Assembly (NCBI GenBank): GCA_964652125.1
Contig: CAZZAE010000001.1
Location: forward strand, 1 to 52,630
Direction: 5' to 3'
Length of the DNA stretch: 52,630 nucleotides
DNA from: CAZFNQ01 sp964652125
Lineage (GTDB): Bacteria > Patescibacteriota > Saccharimonadia > Saccharimonadales > JANWIN01
The notes beneath the pieces are model-generated. The model searched no databases and was not told where the DNA came from. It was given only the letters and a program-made list of their open reading frames with translations. The position numbers and the translations under genes are program-made. Positions 43,059 to 50,262 of this stretch are shown here, piece after piece; within the stretch, counting starts at the first letter, position 1; every line of letters starts with the position of its first letter.

Positions 43059-44360
43059 ATGAAGATTGCCATTTTAGGATATGGTGAGCAAGGACGTGCA
43101 GCCTATGAGTATTGGAACCGCAATGGTAACAATATAACTGTATGCGATCAAAATGAGTCGGTTGAACTTCCAGCTAATGTAGATAAGCAACTTGGAAAAA
43201 ATTATTTACACGACTTGGAAATATTTGATCTAATAGTTCGCTCCCCAAGCGTCCATCCCAGCGACATCTCAGACGCAAATTCGTCTGCCATTTTAGATAA
43301 AGTAACTACTGTAACAGACGAGTTTTTCCGTGTCTGCCCTACTAAAAATATTATTGGGGTGACTGGTACTAAAGGCAAAGGCACTACCTCTACCCTAATT
43401 GCTCGAATGCTTGAAGCTGATGGCAAAACAGTTCATCTAGGTGGCAACATTGGTACACCTCCACTGGATATGCTCAAAGCCGGTATTGAGGACAAGGATT
43501 GGGTTGTTTTAGAATTAGCCAATTTTCAACTTATAGACATAAAACATTCACCCCACATTGCTGTTTGTCTAATGGTAGTGCCTGAACATATGGATTGGCA
43601 TCCCAGCGTTCAAGAATACATTGATGCTAAAAAGCAATTGTTTGCTCATCAAATTTCGCAAGATATTGCCATATATTACGCTGATAACTCAGATTCAAAA
43701 CAAATTGCATCCACTAGTCCAGGCATAAAAATTCCCTACTATTCTCAGCCCGGAGCAATTATAGAAAATGGTGCAATTACAATCAACGACCAGGTAATAT
43801 GTAAAACCAATGAGCTAAAACTATTAGGTGAACACAATTGGCAAAACGTTTGCGCAGCCATTACAACCGTCTGGCAAGTTACGCAAAACACACAGGCCAT
43901 GCATATAGTATTAACTAGCTTTTCAGGTCTGGAACACCGCTTGGAACTAGTCCGCGAAATTGAAGGAGTTAAATTTTACGATGACTCATTTGGTACCACA
44001 CCGGAAACAGCTATAGTCGCCATCAAAGCTTTCACTCAACCCAAAGTCGTAATTTTGGGCGGTTCAGACAAAGGAGCTAGCTTCGATGTTCTTGCCAAGA
44101 CCATCATAGACAACAATGTCAGTAGTGTTGTCCTAATCGGTGATATCGCTTCCAAGATTCATAAGGCCCTAGACAAAGTCGACTTTCATAACGTTATTGA
44201 AGGTGGAGATAAAATGACAGATATTGTTGCCGCTGCCCAGAAACAAGCTAAAAACGGCGATGTAGTTTTACTGTCTACTGGTAGTGCAAGCTTTGGACTT
44301 TTCAAAAACTATAAAGACCGCGGTGAGCAGTTTAAGTCGGCAGTTTTAGCACTCGCTTAA
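43059..44360 (+). CDS. murD: UDP-N-acetylmuramoyl-L-alanine--D-glutamate ligase MurD
   Basis: Adds D-glutamate to UDP-MurNAc-L-Ala in the cytoplasmic steps of peptidoglycan synthesis. The 433-aa protein has an N-terminal Rossmann-like domain (AILGYGEQG), the ATP loop GTKGKGT (about 103-109), LELANFQL, EHMDWH and GLEHRLELV, and a C-terminal ligase domain with DDSFGTTPETAI and LGGSDKG. Its 3' end overlaps murI by 29 bp in convergent orientation; MurI makes the D-glutamate substrate. A TAGAAT box lies 7 nt before the ATG. Confidence 0.93.
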   Translation: MKIAILGYGEQGRAAYEYWNRNGNNITVCDQNESVELPANVDKQLGKNYLHDLEIFDLIVRSPSVHPSDISDANSSAILDKVTTVTDEFFRVCPTKNIIGVTGTKGKGTTSTLIARMLEADGKTVHLGGNIGTPPLDMLKAGIEDKDWVVLELANFQLIDIKHSPHIAVCLMVVPEHMDWHPSVQEYIDAKKQLFAHQISQDIAIYYADNSDSKQIASTSPGIKIPYYSQPGAIIENGAITINDQVICKTNELKLLGEHNWQNVCAAITTVWQVTQNTQAMHIVLTSFSGLEHRLELVREIEGVKFYDDSFGTTPETAIVAIKAFTQPKVVILGGSDKGASFDVLAKTIIDNNVSSVVLIGDIASKIHKALDKVDFHNVIEGGDKMTDIVAAAQKQAKNGDVVLLSTGSASFGLFKNYKDRGEQFKSAVLALA

Positions 44361-45024
44361 GTTGTTCAATAGCTGGTTGTTCGGGTTGTATGACCCGGGC
44401 CCGGCCATTAACAATTTGTTTTATCAAGTCTTCAATCCAGTGATAATGAGTACATCCTAGAACAATAATATCAGCACCTTCACGGCAAGCCGCATCAATC
44501 CGGGCATGAATGTGTTGTTGATCAATTTGGTTTGATTCGATCATCTGAGTCCAATCACTACAATCCGGTTCTATAACCTTAACATTCTTGGCATAATTTT
44601 CCTTTAGCCAGTGATAACGATCACTACCAAGAGTAGTCGGGGTGGCGCAAACTGCAATAATACCGGTTTTAGTTAACTCAGCAGCTGGTTTAACCATGGG
44701 CTCCATGCTAATTAAGGGAACGTGTATTTGCTGGCGCAGAGTATCAATTAACGTTGTTGAGACAGTATTGCATGCAACCACAATAACTTGGCAACCCTGA
44801 CTGGCTAAATCCTGCAGTATTGGCAAAACATAGCTCAAAATTTCCTGAGGCGGCTTAGTACCATATGGCAAATGAGCCGGATCGTTCATAAATATAACTT
44901 GAGCGCTAGGGATAGCTAGTTGAACGGCGTTGGCTACAGATTGCCCACCAACACCAGAATCAAATACTCCAATTTTAATACCAGCTGGTTTGGGCGGACC
45001 CATGGTTCCTTCACCGTATTTCAT
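44332..45024 (-). CDS. murI: Glutamate racemase
   Basis: Makes D-glutamate for peptidoglycan. The 230-aa protein has GVFDSGVGG at the N-terminus and the two catalytic Cys, Cys85 (VVACNT) and Cys191 (LGCTHY). Its ATG overlaps the folD stop (ATGA), so the two are translationally coupled; an in-frame ATG at 45003 is an alternative. It is convergent with murD, which uses its product. Confidence 0.93.
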   Translation of the reverse strand: MKYGEGTMGPPKPAGIKIGVFDSGVGGQSVANAVQLAIPSAQVIFMNDPAHLPYGTKPPQEILSYVLPILQDLASQGCQVIVVACNTVSTTLIDTLRQQIHVPLISMEPMVKPAAELTKTGIIAVCATPTTLGSDRYHWLKENYAKNVKVIEPDCSDWTQMIESNQIDQQHIHARIDAACREGADIIVLGCTHYHWIEDLIKQIVNGRARVIQPEQPAIEQLKRVLKLPT

Positions 45025-45842
45025 GATTTGTCTTCCACCTTGACCCGCCTCGTTGCCGAGCGAATAACGTTTTCAAACAAGGCGCAGACTGTCAGCGGGC
45101 CAACCCCACCCCGAGTAGGAGTAATAGTTAGATCATCCCGCTCATAAACGTCAGCGGCTAGATCACCCACAGTTTTACCACTTTCACTCGCCACGCCCGC
45201 ATCAACGACAATGGCACCGTATTTAATCATGTCTGCGTATAAAATTGCTGGACTACCAGTAGCAGTTATAATTACGTCAGCGTTTTTGGTATGAACAGAC
45301 AAATCTTTAGCCCCCCGGTCTATTACTTCTACGTCTAAAGCCGCTTGTTTCAGGATTTTCTCTAGTGGTGCTCCGACCAGTTTGCCCCGCCCAATAAGAA
45401 GTATATGTTTGCCGTTAAGCTCAACATTGTAACCACTGAGTAGCCACATAATAGCTAGAGGCGTTGCCGGCTCAAATTCAGCTTTAAGTCCCAAAGCATC
45501 GACATCTTTATCTGGTGCTACCAAATTTACAATCTCATCAGTCTGGCTAGTATCAGTCAGCGGCAACTGAACAATGATGCCGTGGATAGATTTATCGGCA
45601 TTGAGTTTTGTCAAAGTGTCTGCAATTTCAAGTTGGGAAATAAAATGAATATCAACATCAACTAAGATATCACTGCCGTAGCGCTTTTTAAGACGAACGT
45701 AGGTGTTTATCACAGGATCATCTTTAACCTGAATTATAGCAAGTTTGGGCTCAATACCGTGAGCTTGACGCAAAGCCCGCACTTGTTTAGCCTGACGCTC
45801 TTTTATATAGCTAGCCAATTCTGACCCATTTAACGATTTCAT
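45021..45842 (-). CDS. folD: Methylenetetrahydrofolate dehydrogenase/cyclohydrolase FolD
   Basis: Interconverts 5,10-methylene-, methenyl- and 10-formyl-tetrahydrofolate. The 273-aa protein keeps the YVRLKK active-site segment (Lys52), the GIIVQLPL motif, KDVDALG and the C-terminal TPTRGGVGPLTVC. The NADP-loop reads GRGKLVGAP where GRSxIVGxP is usual. A TACAAT box at 45851-45856 lies 8 nt before the ATG with no Shine-Dalgarno site. It heads a two-gene unit with murI. Confidence 0.94.
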   Translation of the reverse strand: MKSLNGSELASYIKERQAKQVRALRQAHGIEPKLAIIQVKDDPVINTYVRLKKRYGSDILVDVDIHFISQLEIADTLTKLNADKSIHGIIVQLPLTDTSQTDEIVNLVAPDKDVDALGLKAEFEPATPLAIMWLLSGYNVELNGKHILLIGRGKLVGAPLEKILKQAALDVEVIDRGAKDLSVHTKNADVIITATGSPAILYADMIKYGAIVVDAGVASESGKTVGDLAADVYERDDLTITPTRGGVGPLTVCALFENVIRSATRRVKVEDKS

Positions 45843-45850
45843 ACCAAGCT

Positions 45851-45856
45851 ATTGTA
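45851..45856 (-). promoter_or_regulatory. -10 box of folD-murI
   Basis: On the minus strand TACAAT ends 8 nt before ATG 45842, close to the leaderless spacing seen at several other genes. No TG extension. Confidence 0.4.
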
Positions 45857-45910
45857 CCTTACATCTTGCCAAAACAGAGGTAGTTTGCTAAAGTTGGCAA
45901 AGCAAAACAA

Positions 45911-45987
45911 GGGCCAGTAGCTCAGCTGGTTAGAGCACCTGCCTCTTAAGCAGGGTGTCGAGGGTTCGAGTCCCTCCTGGCCCTCCA
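45911..45987 (+). tRNA. tRNA-Lys (anticodon CTT)
   Basis: A complete cloverleaf with encoded CCA. The acceptor GGGCCAG pairs with CTGGCCC, the anticodon stem is CCTGC/GCAGG with loop CTCTTAA (CTT, reading AAG), and the T arm is GAGGG-TTCGAGT-CCCTC. The base before CCA is T, while A is usual in tRNA-Lys. Its 3' end supplies the 11-bp sequence repeated at 46263 and 46846. Confidence 0.95.
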
Positions 45988-45988
45988 A
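45978..45988 (+). repeat. tRNA-Lys 3'-end repeat, copy 1 (inside the tRNA)
   Basis: TGGCCCTCCAA, the 3' acceptor strand, CCA and one following base. Identical copies lie at 46263-46273 and 46846-46856. Possible attachment site. Confidence 0.8.
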
Positions 45989-46001
45989 GCATTAGCATTA
46001 T

Positions 46002-46022
46002 GGCCTCCTAAGAGAGGTCTTT
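46002..46022 (+). terminator. Weak terminator after tRNA-Lys
   Basis: A 6-bp stem (46002-46007 with 46014-46019, one G-T pair) and a 6-nt loop, followed by TTTG. It overlaps the start of the next promoter. Confidence 0.4.
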
Positions 46023-46030
46023 GTTATAGT
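46022..46030 (+). promoter_or_regulatory. Leaderless promoter of the 46037 gene
   Basis: TGT-TATAGT at 46022-46030 ends 6 nt before ATG 46037. Confidence 0.5.
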
Positions 46031-46036
46031 TAAGAT

Positions 46037-46231
46037 ATGAAGAAAAATACAAAGTGGTTAATACTTGGGGTACTGTTACTTATAATTTTATTAATTGCAG
46101 GTATGAGTGAATATCGCTCAACTCATCCTACATTAATTATGCACGGACAAGGTCCTGAAAATTTTAGGCCAGATGGAACATGTATACATCCTCAAACGCT
46201 TAATGGCCATGAGATTTGCCCAGAACCATAA
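46037..46231 (+). CDS. Small membrane or secreted protein
   Basis: A 64-aa protein. A basic MKKNTKW start and one hydrophobic helix (about 7-23) are followed by about 40 polar residues with two Cys and several His (HGQGPENFRP, CIHPQ, HEICPEP). It may be a small anchored or secreted protein that binds metal or forms a disulfide. I do not recognise the family. It sits alone with its own promoter between repeat copies 1 and 2. Confidence 0.6.
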   Translation: MKKNTKWLILGVLLLIILLIAGMSEYRSTHPTLIMHGQGPENFRPDGTCIHPQTLNGHEICPEP

Positions 46232-46262
46232 TCTCTTAATTTAGATGCAATGAGAGTTACTG

Positions 46263-46273
46263 TGGCCCTCCAA
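46263..46273 (+). repeat. tRNA-Lys 3'-end repeat, copy 2
   Basis: Exact copy of the 11-bp tRNA-Lys 3'-end sequence. The bases just upstream (GAGTTACTG) loosely resemble the tRNA T arm. Ends the first cassette. Confidence 0.75.
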
Positions 46274-46306
46274 TACCACCCGTGCTAATAAGTTTTTGTA
46301 AATATA

Positions 46307-46798
46307 TTAACGGCTTTTGATTCCGGTAACTTCCCATGCTCTGGCTAAAGCACCTGCATACAAAAGTATGATTGCCACAATAAAGTAATTGAACATGCTT
46401 TGATTATTTGGGTTATGTAGCAACCCTATGCCTGTTGCGAATTGTAAGATATAGGCGGCAACAGCTATTAATCCCAAGATGCTTGGTGTCTTTCGACCAG
46501 TTCTTTTGTGGTCAACGGTTTGCGGCAACAAACGGAACGAAACAAGTATGCCAAGTACTGCCATCACACACCCTACCAATGCAAAATTGTGAGGATCGGG
46601 CGACAAACCCATTAGTGAAACAAAAAAGATATTAACTAGTTGCGAAAAAGAACTATTAGCAATAATACGTCGCCATGCTTTAGTAGTTTCGTTTACTCTC
46701 TCACTATCAATAAATGAGAGTGCCACAAACAACAATCCGATAAATGCTGCGGAGGCACCTGTACTTGCGGCAAAAAAACCACGGTAACCATCAATCAT
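46307..46798 (-). CDS. Four-helix integral membrane protein
   Basis: A 163-aa protein with about four membrane helices (roughly 8-28, 55-65/72-92, 108-125, 135-155) and short loops. No catalytic motif is recognised. The first helix starts GFFAASTGASAAFIGLLFVALSF-like, a small-residue-rich packing face. It is the only gene of the second cassette between repeat copies 2 and 3, pointing back toward the tRNA, with its own leaderless-type promoter. Confidence 0.7.
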   Translation of the reverse strand: MIDGYRGFFAASTGASAAFIGLLFVALSFIDSERVNETTKAWRRIIANSSFSQLVNIFFVSLMGLSPDPHNFALVGCVMAVLGILVSFRLLPQTVDHKRTGRKTPSILGLIAVAAYILQFATGIGLLHNPNNQSMFNYFIVAIILLYAGALARAWEVTGIKSR

Positions 46799-46805
46799 AG
46801 GTCAT

Positions 46806-46814
46806 ATATTAGCA
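46806..46814 (-). promoter_or_regulatory. Leaderless promoter of the 46798 gene
   Basis: On the minus strand TGC-TAATAT (hexamer at 46806-46811) ends 7 nt before ATG 46798. Confidence 0.5.
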
Positions 46815-46845
46815 TTTATAAATTCGGTTATGATAGGGTCTACGA

Positions 46846-46856
46846 TGGCCCTCCAA
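46846..46856 (+). repeat. tRNA-Lys 3'-end repeat, copy 3
   Basis: Third exact copy of the 11-bp sequence. It closes the second cassette and precedes the 46944 gene. No fourth copy is seen downstream. Confidence 0.75.
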
Positions 46857-46928
46857 ATTAGCAGCCAGCGTATCTTCATCGCATCTCTATAATTCATTTA
46901 CTAAATGCTCCTTTTAATTGAGGGGTTT

Positions 46929-46937
46929 TGTTATGAT
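46929..46937 (+). promoter_or_regulatory. Leaderless promoter of the 46944 gene
   Basis: TGT-TATGAT at 46929-46937 ends 6 nt before a GTG at 46944. An ATG at 46905 in the same frame lies upstream of this box and would not be in the transcript. Confidence 0.5.
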
Positions 46938-46943
46938 CAAAAG

Positions 46944-47903
46944 GTGAAGCCCAAACAACTAGAAAGAAAGCTTACTCTGGCATCCGAATTCGGAGACTTG
47001 TTTATTGCGGCCGTTCCACTAATTTTTCTAACTTCAATTGCCGAGCAAATTGGTGGTGGCATAGCAGTCTTTTTGATAACAGTAGTTATCATGTGGGGTA
47101 CTATTGGCTGGTTGGTATATCGTTATGTTGGGTTCGAACACCAACTAGCTAAACACGAACTGGGTTTAACTAATCTGGCTACTGCTAATAAATGGCAACT
47201 GCAAACAAACCAAAACGAGTTTTTGTTGCTTCCGGAGCTAGAAAATGTTTCTCTCATGTTGATTGCTAATCGTGATGCCAAACTTGTCAATTATATGTTG
47301 ACACCTGCTTGGAACTATATCGATCTTTCATATTGTATATATAGGAAATCAAAAAACGGTGAGTACAAAGCTGCCTATGTCTACTACTCTGTACTGGTAA
47401 CTAAATTGCCAAGAGTATTGCCTAATGTATTTTTTGACTCAAAAAGCCAGGGCGGACGGCAGTATAAGGCTAAATTTACCAAGGATCAGAGACATGGACT
47501 AGAAGGAGATTTTGATACTTATTTTGATACCTACTTTGCCGAGGGATACACCATTGATAGCATGAGTTTTATCACACCTGATGTCATGCAAGCCTTAGAA
47601 GCCGCCAGCAATTATGATATTGAGATAATGGGTGATCGTTTACTGATGTATGGACCGGTCTATGTTGATGCCAGCGAAATTTTAGATGGGGCAACGAAGC
47701 TTCAAGCAATTTTAAAGACTCTACAATTTACTGCTAGCGAGTATGATGATGAACGCTTGCCTGGTGATGTTGGTAGACAAACCGTAACACCTGAGGGTTT
47801 TCAACTGCGACGAAAATCCAGTCGGGCATGGATATCGATTATCTTTATAGCGGCATACATCATACTTCGATTAGGCGGTCTAATTTTCGCTTCCAAGAAA
47901 TAG
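46944..47903 (+). CDS. Membrane protein of unknown function
   Basis: A 319-aa protein from GTG 46944. Two membrane helices near the N-terminus (about 16-36 and 38-58) are followed by a soluble region of about 230 residues with mixed strands and helices, and a C-terminal membrane helix (AWISIIFIAAYIILRLGGLIF). The organisation resembles DUF3137-like membrane proteins, but I cannot confirm it. Start choice rests on the adjacent -10 and the basic MKPKQLERKL beginning. Confidence 0.65.
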   Translation: MKPKQLERKLTLASEFGDLFIAAVPLIFLTSIAEQIGGGIAVFLITVVIMWGTIGWLVYRYVGFEHQLAKHELGLTNLATANKWQLQTNQNEFLLLPELENVSLMLIANRDAKLVNYMLTPAWNYIDLSYCIYRKSKNGEYKAAYVYYSVLVTKLPRVLPNVFFDSKSQGGRQYKAKFTKDQRHGLEGDFDTYFDTYFAEGYTIDSMSFITPDVMQALEAASNYDIEIMGDRLLMYGPVYVDASEILDGATKLQAILKTLQFTASEYDDERLPGDVGRQTVTPEGFQLRRKSSRAWISIIFIAAYIILRLGGLIFASKK

Positions 47904-47948
47904 ACAATCCATAGACAGTTTCGACAGCTTCTTGGGTGGCAAGCTCAT

Positions 47949-47976
47949 TTGCTTTATTGACTAGCTGTGGTATAAT
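47949..47976 (+). promoter_or_regulatory. Promoter of the structured leader RNA
   Basis: TATAAT at 47971-47976 with an upstream TG (extended -10) and TTGCTT at 47949-47954 with a 16-nt spacer. Transcription would start near 47983, about 170 nt before the next start codon, the longest leader in this window. Confidence 0.65.
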
Positions 47977-47982
47977 GTACTT

Positions 47983-48155
47983 ACGGAATTAAAAGATTCT
48001 GACTGCAAGTAAGCATCAAGTGACTTTGGCGGTTACCGAAAATAGCATTGCCCAAGACGAAGCGGCCAATTGAAATAGGCGCCTCCGCATAGGGATAAGC
48101 AATCGCAGACTAAGGCGAAACTTAAACCCAAATGCGTCAAGGAGGCGCTTCTAAT
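47983..48155 (+). ncRNA. Candidate structured leader RNA/cis-regulator
   Basis: The 3' half (48079-48148) folds into one long nested hairpin: GCGCCTCC 48079-48086 with GGAGGCGC 48141-48148, GCAT 48087-48090 with ATGC 48132-48135, GGG 48092-48094 with CCC 48127-48129, TAAG 48096-48099 with CTTA 48121-48124, and TCGC 48103-48106 with GCGA 48115-48118, closing on loop AGACTAAG. The Shine-Dalgarno AAGGAGG (48139-48145) of the next gene is largely inside the outermost stem. The 5' half has smaller helices (CGG/CCG, TTGGC with GCCAA or GCCCAA) that could compete. I recognise no known riboswitch, tmRNA, SRP or RNase P motif. Structure read by eye; regulation inferred. Confidence 0.6.
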
Positions 48156-48722
48156 ATGAGTTTAGAAAAATATGGAATAAACCCCGCAGAAGCATTGGGG
48201 TTGGTAGGTACTGGGGCAGTTTTAGGTGGCCTGGCAGTACGAACGTACATGAACAGTTTCCTTCATGATGAAGGACATAGAGTGTTTGCAGCTCCCAATT
48301 TTAATGCCTTGCAAGCAATTGTTAGTGTTTGTGAAGACAATGGACTAAATCCATCGCTTGAAATTTCAGATGAAAAAGTAGTCCAAGCCCTTATGGACGA
48401 TAATCGCACAGCTTTCGTTGTCACCAGACCAGACGTTTGGGAAGAGATGGGTTCCCCTTCTGCAGCACCAACGTTCAGAGTAAAACACCCGGCTGAAGCG
48501 GCAGAGAAAGCCCGAGCTAAGCTAATTGAAAAAGGTTTTAGTGCTGAGACTATAAGCCCGACAGCAGATCAACAAGAAGGTGAAATGGTATTTGTAAAAA
48601 CTGATGCGCTGGTAAGTGGATTAATTGGGTTCAGGCAGCATGTCATTAAAATGGGACCAAAACCCCCCAAATGGACGCCAAATAAATTGCTTGGCTTCAC
48701 CCGCCGCGCAACTCAGTCTTAA
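48156..48722 (+). CDS. Hypothetical protein under the structured leader
   Basis: A 188-aa protein. ATG 48156 has AAGGAGG 10 nt upstream; the ATG at 48132 lies inside the hairpin and is rejected. A short hydrophobic segment (EALGLVGTGAVLGGLAV, about 11-27) may anchor it. The rest is soluble, with an alpha/beta pattern (ALQAIVSVCEDNG, FVVTRPDVWEEM, AEKARAKLIEKGFSAE) suggesting a small ferredoxin-like or regulatory fold. Not recognised. A strong terminator follows. Confidence 0.7.
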   Translation: MSLEKYGINPAEALGLVGTGAVLGGLAVRTYMNSFLHDEGHRVFAAPNFNALQAIVSVCEDNGLNPSLEISDEKVVQALMDDNRTAFVVTRPDVWEEMGSPSAAPTFRVKHPAEAAEKARAKLIEKGFSAETISPTADQQEGEMVFVKTDALVSGLIGFRQHVIKMGPKPPKWTPNKLLGFTRRATQS

Positions 48723-48730
48723 AAGAACTC

Positions 48731-48780
48731 TTGGGGCTATCCATATTGCGATAGCCCCAACCATAAACATTTTTTAGTTA
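48731..48780 (+). terminator. Strong intrinsic terminator
   Basis: A perfect 11-bp stem (TTGGGGCTATC 48731-48741, GATAGCCCCAA 48750-48760) with an 8-nt loop, followed after an AT-rich stretch by a six-T run. It ends the 47983-48722 transcript. Confidence 0.75.
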
Positions 48781-48790
48781 CTTTTTAAAA

Positions 48791-48799
48791 TGTTATATT
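48791..48799 (+). promoter_or_regulatory. Leaderless promoter of the 48807 gene
   Basis: TGT-TATATT at 48791-48799 ends 7 nt before ATG 48807. Confidence 0.5.
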
Positions 48800-48806
48800 T
48801 GATTCC

Positions 48807-49808
48807 ATGCCTGCACCCAATATAGAAATAGAACATTTTCTGCCGCCAAACCTCGAAGAACACGTTGCATACTTTGAAAATATAACACTTGGTTTAGATC
48901 AGCCCGAAATTGTGTATAAAGGAGCTGTTCGAGAGGTTTCAGACGAACTTCCATATTTTTTGCTTCAAAGCTTAAATGCAAGTAAGTCTGCAAATCGAAA
49001 CCAGCCCATTTCAACTGAGGGTATGATCTCTAGAGAAGCTTTAACCGACGCTTTAGTGAAAAATGCTTTCTTGCACGCCATTGGTGATCGGCAAAGTGAG
49101 ATTTATAGACGAATGATTATGATGATAACCGGTTTTGCTCAAGCAAATGGAGATGAATCTGCAACCAACCATGGCTTTGAGCTGGGTAAAAGAATTATCA
49201 CTGAGAGGGCTCATCGAGCTGCTTTGGGATTATGCCTAGGTAGTCTAATGTTAGTTGAACCAGCACTTGAGTCTGATCAAGGCTTAACATTAAAAGAAAG
49301 AGCTGACCGGGTATATAAATCTACTCGATTACAACCTCCAGTAAAAATTCCCCCAGCAGAAGGTAATCGTTTTGATGCTCTATTGGCACGTATGAAAACA
49401 GAAGATTTTGTTGATGTAGTGACACGACAACCTGAAGGACGAGGCCTAATTAAGAAAATGTCTTACAGAATTAAATTAAGTCGCGAAAATTTAAAATGGA
49501 TTCGTCAAGCTCGGGATCCAGCCAAAGTGGGTGAAGTAATCGAGGAAGTTTACGATAATCACCTATTCGCACCTGAAATGATAATATCAGATGAGGAAGC
49601 TGATTTTATCACCATATCGACCGTTAAGATGTGCACTTATCTTGGCCGAGCGGCTACTAAAGATGAAACAATTGCCCATGACCCTAGGACTGCTCATATT
49701 AATTACTTAAGATTCAAACTTAACGATAACAGTGTAGCTGGTGCTCTTGCCCTCTTCCAAAAAGGTGTACACAACGTCGCCAGGAAAGAATTGGCCCTTA
49801 AGGATTAG
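48807..49808 (+). CDS. Hypothetical soluble protein
   Basis: A 333-aa protein that I do not recognise. It is mostly helical and charged, with no signal peptide or membrane segment. Features include an acidic N-terminus, a Met-rich helix (RRMIMMITGFAQANGDE), HGFELGKRIITERAHRAALGLCLGSL, and a basic central part (IKKMSYRIKLSRENLKWIRQARD). It follows the strong terminator and has its own leaderless-type promoter, so it is a single-gene unit. Confidence 0.68.
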   Translation: MPAPNIEIEHFLPPNLEEHVAYFENITLGLDQPEIVYKGAVREVSDELPYFLLQSLNASKSANRNQPISTEGMISREALTDALVKNAFLHAIGDRQSEIYRRMIMMITGFAQANGDESATNHGFELGKRIITERAHRAALGLCLGSLMLVEPALESDQGLTLKERADRVYKSTRLQPPVKIPPAEGNRFDALLARMKTEDFVDVVTRQPEGRGLIKKMSYRIKLSRENLKWIRQARDPAKVGEVIEEVYDNHLFAPEMIISDEEADFITISTVKMCTYLGRAATKDETIAHDPRTAHINYLRFKLNDNSVAGALALFQKGVHNVARKELALKD

Positions 49809-49864
49809 TTTTTTTCTTAAACTACAACTAAGGACCTTTTTAATATTTATAAAAAATATCTAAT

Positions 49865-49873
49865 TGCTACAAT
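49865..49873 (+). promoter_or_regulatory. Leaderless promoter of the DUF1801 gene
   Basis: TGC-TACAAT at 49865-49873 ends 6 nt before ATG 49880. Confidence 0.55.
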
Positions 49874-49879
49874 ACCCGT

Positions 49880-50218
49880 ATGACTGTGATTGATGACTAT
49901 CTATCAAAAATAGAACCAGAGAAGAAATTACAGCTAGAAAGGATACGCTCAATTATTCTGCACACAGCTCCTGATGTTAAGGAAGTAATCAGTTACGGAA
50001 TGCCGGGTTTCAAATATCATGGTAAATATCTCGCCGGTTTCGACTCATTTAAAGATCACATGAGCTTCTTTCCTACTGCACACCCAATAGAAGTCCTAAA
50101 AGATAAATTGCAAGGATATAAGCTGTCAAAAGGAACTATACAATTTGACGTCGAAAACCCACCTGCAGGGTCCTTAATTGTTGAACTAATTAAAGTTCGC
50201 ATGGCCGACATTGATTAA
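49880..50218 (+). CDS. DUF1801/YdhG-type protein
   Basis: A 112-aa protein matching DUF1801: MTVIDDYLSKIEPEKK, VKEVISYGMPGFKYHGKYLAGF, HMSFFPT, and LSKGTIQFDVENPP with VELIKVRMADID. The group has a frataxin-like fold and includes a Bacillus protein studied as an iron chaperone, but most members are uncharacterised. Single-gene unit with a leaderless-type promoter. Convergent with the GH16 gene. Confidence 0.88.
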   Translation: MTVIDDYLSKIEPEKKLQLERIRSIILHTAPDVKEVISYGMPGFKYHGKYLAGFDSFKDHMSFFPTAHPIEVLKDKLQGYKLSKGTIQFDVENPPAGSLIVELIKVRMADID

Positions 50219-50262
50219 ATAATCTAGGCATCAGCATCCGCAGCAGCAAGGTTAGAGAATAT

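Noticed and set aside
48132..48155. ATG 48132 as start of the gene under the structured leader
   Set aside because: It lies inside the hairpin, adds non-family-like residues, and ATG 48156 has AAGGAGG at proper spacing.
47983..48155. tmRNA, SRP RNA or RNase P RNA
   Set aside because: None of the conserved cores of these RNAs is recognisable, and the structure directly embeds a Shine-Dalgarno site for a coding gene.
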